64,000 nt of DNA from Rhodothermus profundi (GTDB lineage: Bacteria > Bacteroidota > Rhodothermia > Rhodothermales > Rhodothermaceae), in contig NZ_FRAU01000005.1 in assembly GCF_900142415.1 (NCBI RefSeq), positions 223,854 to 287,853 of the forward strand, written 5' to 3'. Of this stretch, positions 60,202 to 64,000 are shown piece by piece (positions within the stretch are counted from its first letter, which is position 1; each line of letters opens with the position of its first letter). Both the position numbers and the translations under genes were made by a program. The notes below the pieces were generated by a model that saw nothing but the letters and a program-made list of their open reading frames with translations, searched no databases and was not told the DNA's origin.

Positions 60202-60230
60202 GCGACCTGCGCAGGGTAGGTCGCTTTTTT
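60202..60230 (+). terminator. Intrinsic terminator of rpsU
   Basis: GCGACCT, nine bases, AGGTCGC followed directly by TTTTTT: a 7-bp perfect stem and a T6 tail, 25 bp after the rpsU stop. Confidence 0.88.
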
Positions 60231-60285
60231 ATTGGCGGTTACTGGTCTGTTCCTGTTCAGATAGTTTGCTGCGGTTTCCTTTGCT

Positions 60286-63210
60286 TCAGGCCAGCGCCTG
60301 CCGCAGAATCTCTGCAGGATGCCATGCCCGCCGGCCCGTTGTCTCCTGAATCTGCGCGCGGCAAGAGGTGCCTGGTGCGGCAATGAGCGTTTGATCGTCG
60401 GCGGCCCGCACGGCCGGAGCCAATCGTCGCTCTGCCATCTTCAGGGAAATATCCACGTGCTCTTTTTCGTATCCAAAGGCGCCGGCCATCCCACAGCAGC
60501 TCGTGTCGAGCACTTCGACCGTATAGCCAGGCGGCAGCGACAATACCTGCGCCGCCGCTTCTGTCCCAACCAGCGCTTTCTGGTGGCAGTGCACGTGCAG
60601 CAGCACGTTTCGAGCGGCATCGGTCCAGCGCACGCGGTCAAGCCTCCCTTCGTCGGCCAGCCGTGCGACATATTCCTCAAAGGTAAGCACGCCGCGCGCC
60701 AGGGCACGTGCTCGCGGATCGCCGGGTAGCAGGCTGAGCAGCTCATCCCGAAACGTCAAAATGCAGCTCGGTTCGAGCCCGACAATGGGCCATCCCTGCT
60801 CTACATAGGGATACAACCGTTCCAACGCGTCGAGCACCTGCTGCTGCGCTTCGCTGATCAACCCTTTAGAGATCAGCGGACGTCCGCAGCAGGCCTTTTC
60901 GTCGGGCACCACTACCTGGAGTCCCAGATGCCAGAAGAACTCGGTGGCAGCCTGCGCGACCTCAGGGTGATGATAGTTGTTAAAGGTATCCACAAAAAGA
61001 ACCACAGTGGGTCCCTCAAGCGCACGTTGCTGCTTCCGAAACCATTGCGTGAAAGGCTCTGCCGCAAAGAGCGGAAGCTGTCGCCGGGCACTGATGCCCA
61101 GCAAGCGATCCATCCCCCAGCGCACCAGCGGATTGCGCAGGCTCAGGTTGGCCAGTCGCGCCTTCCATCCGCCCCCGATCCAGCGGGCCAGTCGAGGCTG
61201 GTGAGCAAACAGCCGCGCGCGCAGCGGCATCCCATTGGCTTCCCAGTACTTGGCCAGCCATTCCGTTTTCATCTTGGCCATGTCTACATTGGACGGGCAT
61301 TCAGTCTTGCAGGCCTTGCATTGCACGCACAGTTCCATCACCTCATAGAGCGCCGGACCGGTCAACTCCTCAATCGGCAGGGCTCCCGACATGACCGACC
61401 GCAGCGCGTTGGCGCGTCCGCGCGTTGTATGCCGCTCATCGCGCGTGGCCATATAGCTCGGACACATCGCGCCGCTTTCCAGCTTGCGGCAGGCACCGTT
61501 ACCGTTGCACTGTTCAACCGCCCGTGCAAAGCCCCCTTCTACCGACCAATCCAACTCTTCGATCAGCTCAATGGTATGGTAGGTAGGTCCCATGCGCAGG
61601 TTTTCCGTTAGCGGCGGCGTGTCAATAATTCTGCCCGGATTAAGCAGACCATTTGGATCAAAGATGCGCTTGAGCTGGCGGTAGACTTCGTAGAGCTCGG
61701 ATCCCAGAAATGCCCGGTTGAGCGCCCCCCGCACAATCCCGTCGCCATGTTCGGACGACAGCACACCTCCGTATTTTTTGACCAGCTCCATAGAGCCCGT
61801 AGCAATCTCGCGCATCTTCTCCACCTCCCGCGCGTCCTTCGTATTGATAAAGGGGCGAATGTGCAAGCAGCCGGCCGAAGCATGCGCGTAGAAGACGGCT
61901 CGGGTGTTTGTCTGCTGCAGCAGTTGCTCCAGATCGGCTACGTAGTCCGCCAGATGTTCAACCGGTACTGCGGCGTCTTCGATGAGGGGGATGGGCTTGT
62001 AGTCGCCCTTGACCCCCATAACCAGCCCCACGCCTTCACTGCGAACACTCCAGACATTCCGAATATGCGCCGGCTGAAGCGCTCGCACCACGGCATACCC
62101 CTGACCGGCTCGCCGCAATGTGGCTTCCAGCACGTCCAGTCGATGACGCAGCTCTGCGTCATCTTCTCCGAAGTACTCGGTGATCAGCACCGCACCTGGA
62201 TCTCCCTGAATAAAGGTGGCCAGGCGGGGGGCATAGCCTGGCGCTTGACGCGTTGCCTCGATAGCTACGCCGTCAAAGAGTTCAACAGCCGACGGTCGGG
62301 TCTCCAGGATGGTCGTTACCGCCCGGAGCGCTTCATCGCGCGTATGGAAGTGCACCACGCCCAGCGCCGTCCGCTTAGGACGGGGCACCAGATTTACGGT
62401 CAGCTCTGTGACAACAGCCAGCGTGCCTTCACTGCCGCAGAGGAGTTGCGCCAGATTGCGTTCTGGAGCATCCAACAGATATTCAAGCCGATAGCCGCTG
62501 TTGCGCCGCCAGTGGCGGGGCGTCTCGCGCGCAATGACTGCCTCTTTTTCGCGCAGCAGCGCGTCCAGTTCGCGATAGAGCCGGCCTTCGGAACCATCGC
62601 GGCGCATGCGCTCGGCCCAGGCCTCAGGCGTTAGCGCTTCAAAACGCACAGGCGTCCCATCGGCCAGTAACACCTGCGCCGAACGCACATGCCGAATCAT
62701 GTTGCCATACAGGATGGAGTGCGCGCCTGTAGCGTTGTTCGCCAGCATTCCCCCCAGGGTCGCCCGGCTACCACTGGCCGGATCGGGTCCCACCATTAGC
62801 CCATACGGTTTGAGCACAACGTTGAGCTGCTCCAGCGGGCAGCCAGGCTCTACGCGCACCCAGCGTTCCTCCGGATTGACCTCTAAGACCCGATGCAGAT
62901 GGGGCGTAAAATCTATGACCAACGCTTCATTCACAGCTTGCCCGGCCAGCGACGACCCGCCGCCCCGCGGCAGTACGGGTATCCCAAATGCCTGCGCCAT
63001 CTCCAGAGCTGCCTGCACATCGTCCACATGCGCCGGCAGCAACACCCCCACGGGCTCCATGCGGTAGATGCTGGCATCGGTGGCATAAAGCGCCCGCGTC
63101 ATGGGATCCATGCAGAGTGCACCGCGAAGGTGAGGGCGCAGCCGGGCAGCAAACTCTTCCAGGCGCTCAGTTGAAAGGATGGGACGGGTGGGACGAACCA
63201 GCGTTTCCAT
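60286..63210 (-). CDS. FAD- and Fe-S-binding oxidoreductase (D-2-hydroxyacid dehydrogenase type)
   Basis: 974 residues from the ATG at 63210 (AGGAAG 8 bases upstream). N-terminal FAD-binding domain (PRGGGSSLAGQAVNE near 81), FAD-linked oxidase C-terminal domain (about 260-525, HGDGIVRG near 495), two 4Fe-4S Cys sets (CNGNGACRK...MCPSY near 570 and CVQCKACKTECP near 630), then a GlpC-like part with CCG motifs (KACCGRPL near 780 and SCCGMAGAFGYE near 900). This fusion of GlcD- and GlcF-like parts is the YdiJ type, which oxidises D-lactate or D-2-hydroxyglutarate into the quinone pool. Substrate choice is open. Confidence 0.92.
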   Translation of the reverse strand: METLVRPTRPILSTERLEEFAARLRPHLRGALCMDPMTRALYATDASIYRMEPVGVLLPAHVDDVQAALEMAQAFGIPVLPRGGGSSLAGQAVNEALVIDFTPHLHRVLEVNPEERWVRVEPGCPLEQLNVVLKPYGLMVGPDPASGSRATLGGMLANNATGAHSILYGNMIRHVRSAQVLLADGTPVRFEALTPEAWAERMRRDGSEGRLYRELDALLREKEAVIARETPRHWRRNSGYRLEYLLDAPERNLAQLLCGSEGTLAVVTELTVNLVPRPKRTALGVVHFHTRDEALRAVTTILETRPSAVELFDGVAIEATRQAPGYAPRLATFIQGDPGAVLITEYFGEDDAELRHRLDVLEATLRRAGQGYAVVRALQPAHIRNVWSVRSEGVGLVMGVKGDYKPIPLIEDAAVPVEHLADYVADLEQLLQQTNTRAVFYAHASAGCLHIRPFINTKDAREVEKMREIATGSMELVKKYGGVLSSEHGDGIVRGALNRAFLGSELYEVYRQLKRIFDPNGLLNPGRIIDTPPLTENLRMGPTYHTIELIEELDWSVEGGFARAVEQCNGNGACRKLESGAMCPSYMATRDERHTTRGRANALRSVMSGALPIEELTGPALYEVMELCVQCKACKTECPSNVDMAKMKTEWLAKYWEANGMPLRARLFAHQPRLARWIGGGWKARLANLSLRNPLVRWGMDRLLGISARRQLPLFAAEPFTQWFRKQQRALEGPTVVLFVDTFNNYHHPEVAQAATEFFWHLGLQVVVPDEKACCGRPLISKGLISEAQQQVLDALERLYPYVEQGWPIVGLEPSCILTFRDELLSLLPGDPRARALARGVLTFEEYVARLADEGRLDRVRWTDAARNVLLHVHCHQKALVGTEAAAQVLSLPPGYTVEVLDTSCCGMAGAFGYEKEHVDISLKMAERRLAPAVRAADDQTLIAAPGTSCRAQIQETTGRRAWHPAEILRQALA

Positions 63211-63240
63211 AGAGCTTCCTAGATGAAACAATCGGCTACA

Positions 63241-64000
63241 TCATAATTCTAACGGCTGACCAGAGCGGGGCAGCCATACGTTCACCTCTGGATAGAAAAA
63301 CTGAATATTGTCGGCCATCCATTCGCGTGCTTCTTCGTCCCCATGCACTAAGATCACATGGACCGGCTTCAGCCGTTCGACCAGGCGCAACAGGTCGCGG
63401 CGATGACTGTGCCCACTGAAGCGAAAGCGTGCCACTTCGCATCGCAACGGCTGCGGACCTCGTTGTTCGTCCAGCACAATTTCTTCAGCACCCGACTCGG
63501 CGGCTTCGAGCAATCGCCCGGCCGGTGAATCTTCCTTTGCAAAACCTACCAGAAAGATCCCATGACGCTCATCTTCCACCAGGAGCTGCGCCATTCGATT
63601 AGAGAGCGACCGCTCAAACATCATCCCGCTGCTCAGTACGTAAATGGCCGGCTCCGTCAACGCAGCCCGCACAGCTTCCAGCCGTCGGGGCAGCCGCCGC
63701 TGCTCAACCCGAAACACCTCGAACGACGGATCCAGACGAGGCGTCACGAAACGCGTCCGGTCATACAGATCTGCAATAGCCCGCATCGTACCGGCTGTAT
63801 AGACTGGCACATCGGCCGGCAATGCCTTTTCTCGCTTGAGCCGGTCGATCACGGCCAGCACTTCCTGCGCCCTTCCTAACGCAAAGGCCGGCACCAGCAC
63901 GCTTCCCCCCCGATCCAGCACGCGCCGCACTGCCTCCCCAAAGCGTTCTTCTTCCAGCCGCCGCGTGGTGCGCTCCGCCTCTGGATCTGCTCCGGCCGTT
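63241..64000 (-). CDS. Beta-CASP metallo-beta-lactamase-fold nuclease (C-terminal part)
   Basis: 253 codons are open to the right edge with no stop, so the protein's N-terminal metal-site part lies outside. Visible are the beta-CASP section (GGSVLVPAFALGRAQEVLAV, SSGMMFERSLS) and the RNA-specifying KD/HxH end (FRFSGHSHRRDLLRLVERLKP, HGD). This fits the CPSF73/YSH1-like RNA-processing group rather than RNase J. It lies 30 bp upstream of the dehydrogenase on the same strand. Confidence 0.88.
   Translation of the reverse strand, partial: TAGADPEAERTTRRLEEERFGEAVRRVLDRGGSVLVPAFALGRAQEVLAVIDRLKREKALPADVPVYTAGTMRAIADLYDRTRFVTPRLDPSFEVFRVEQRRLPRRLEAVRAALTEPAIYVLSSGMMFERSLSNRMAQLLVEDERHGIFLVGFAKEDSPAGRLLEAAESGAEEIVLDEQRGPQPLRCEVARFRFSGHSHRRDLLRLVERLKPVHVILVHGDEEAREWMADNIQFFYPEVNVWLPRSGQPLEL

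Overview
The window looks like about 64 kb of chromosome from a thermophilic Rhodothermus-like bacterium (phylum Rhodothermota, related to Bacteroidota). The grounds are high GC with A+T-rich intergenic spots, a salt- and heat-type proteome rich in Arg, Glu and Pro, glycoside phosphorylases of family GH130 of the kind known from Rhodothermus marinus, a FloA-type flotillin, and starts that often lack a clear Shine-Dalgarno. I found no tRNA, rRNA, CRISPR array, prophage or insertion sequence. Two genes run off the edges: the tail of tsaE on the left and a beta-CASP nuclease on the right.

Layout. 1-5.9 kb: tsaE end, a secreted M28 peptidase and metH. 6.1-11.4 kb (minus): a block of two sensor kinases, a NarL-type regulator and a stand-alone receiver, with a long hairpin abutting the receiver start codon. 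11.9-19.6 kb (plus): secreted proteins, a von Willebrand A protein, ksgA, tdk, then dnaX-ybaB-recR. 19.8-28 kb: a saccharopine-dehydrogenase-like gene, then a minus-strand mannoside/glucoside operon (GH3, a double GH130, a single GH130, a GT4 glycosyltransferase and an SDR). 28.3-33.7 kb: an RsmF-type methyltransferase whose PUA-like domain is a separate gene, an amine oxidase, a ferritin-like protein, a degraded two-gene cassette (small Cys/Gly peptide plus membrane protein) in A+T-rich DNA, and ispE. 33.9-38.1 kb: a polysaccharide export pair (SLBB/Wza-like and Wzz-like) and an outer-membrane barrel. 38.2-43.8 kb: dut, a POT peptide transporter, aspS, a pyrophosphatase-like gene, speE and speD. 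45.3-49.5 kb: sulfate assimilation. 50.5-55.4 kb: a second exopolysaccharide operon with an unusual regulator. 55.4-64 kb: floA, moaC, an amidohydrolase, dtd, rdgB, rpsU, a large FAD/Fe-S dehydrogenase and the nuclease.

How it fits together. Three loci meet at sulfur and S-adenosylmethionine metabolism: metH, the sulfite reductase/cysH operon, and speD-speE, which consumes SAM to make spermidine. The last two are divergent around a 925-bp gene-free region that holds nested inverted repeats reading like structured RNA leaders on both sides. The sulfite reductase is fused to a ubiquitin-like sulfur-carrier domain ending in Gly-Gly. The 50-55 kb operon couples a receiver/degenerate-GGDEF/receiver protein to a HEAT-repeat membrane protein, a processive GT2 synthase and a YaiO-like barrel. 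The best candidates for something undescribed are the speD leader, the sulfite-reductase leader and carrier fusion, the exopolysaccharide operon regulator, and the broken Cys-peptide cassette.
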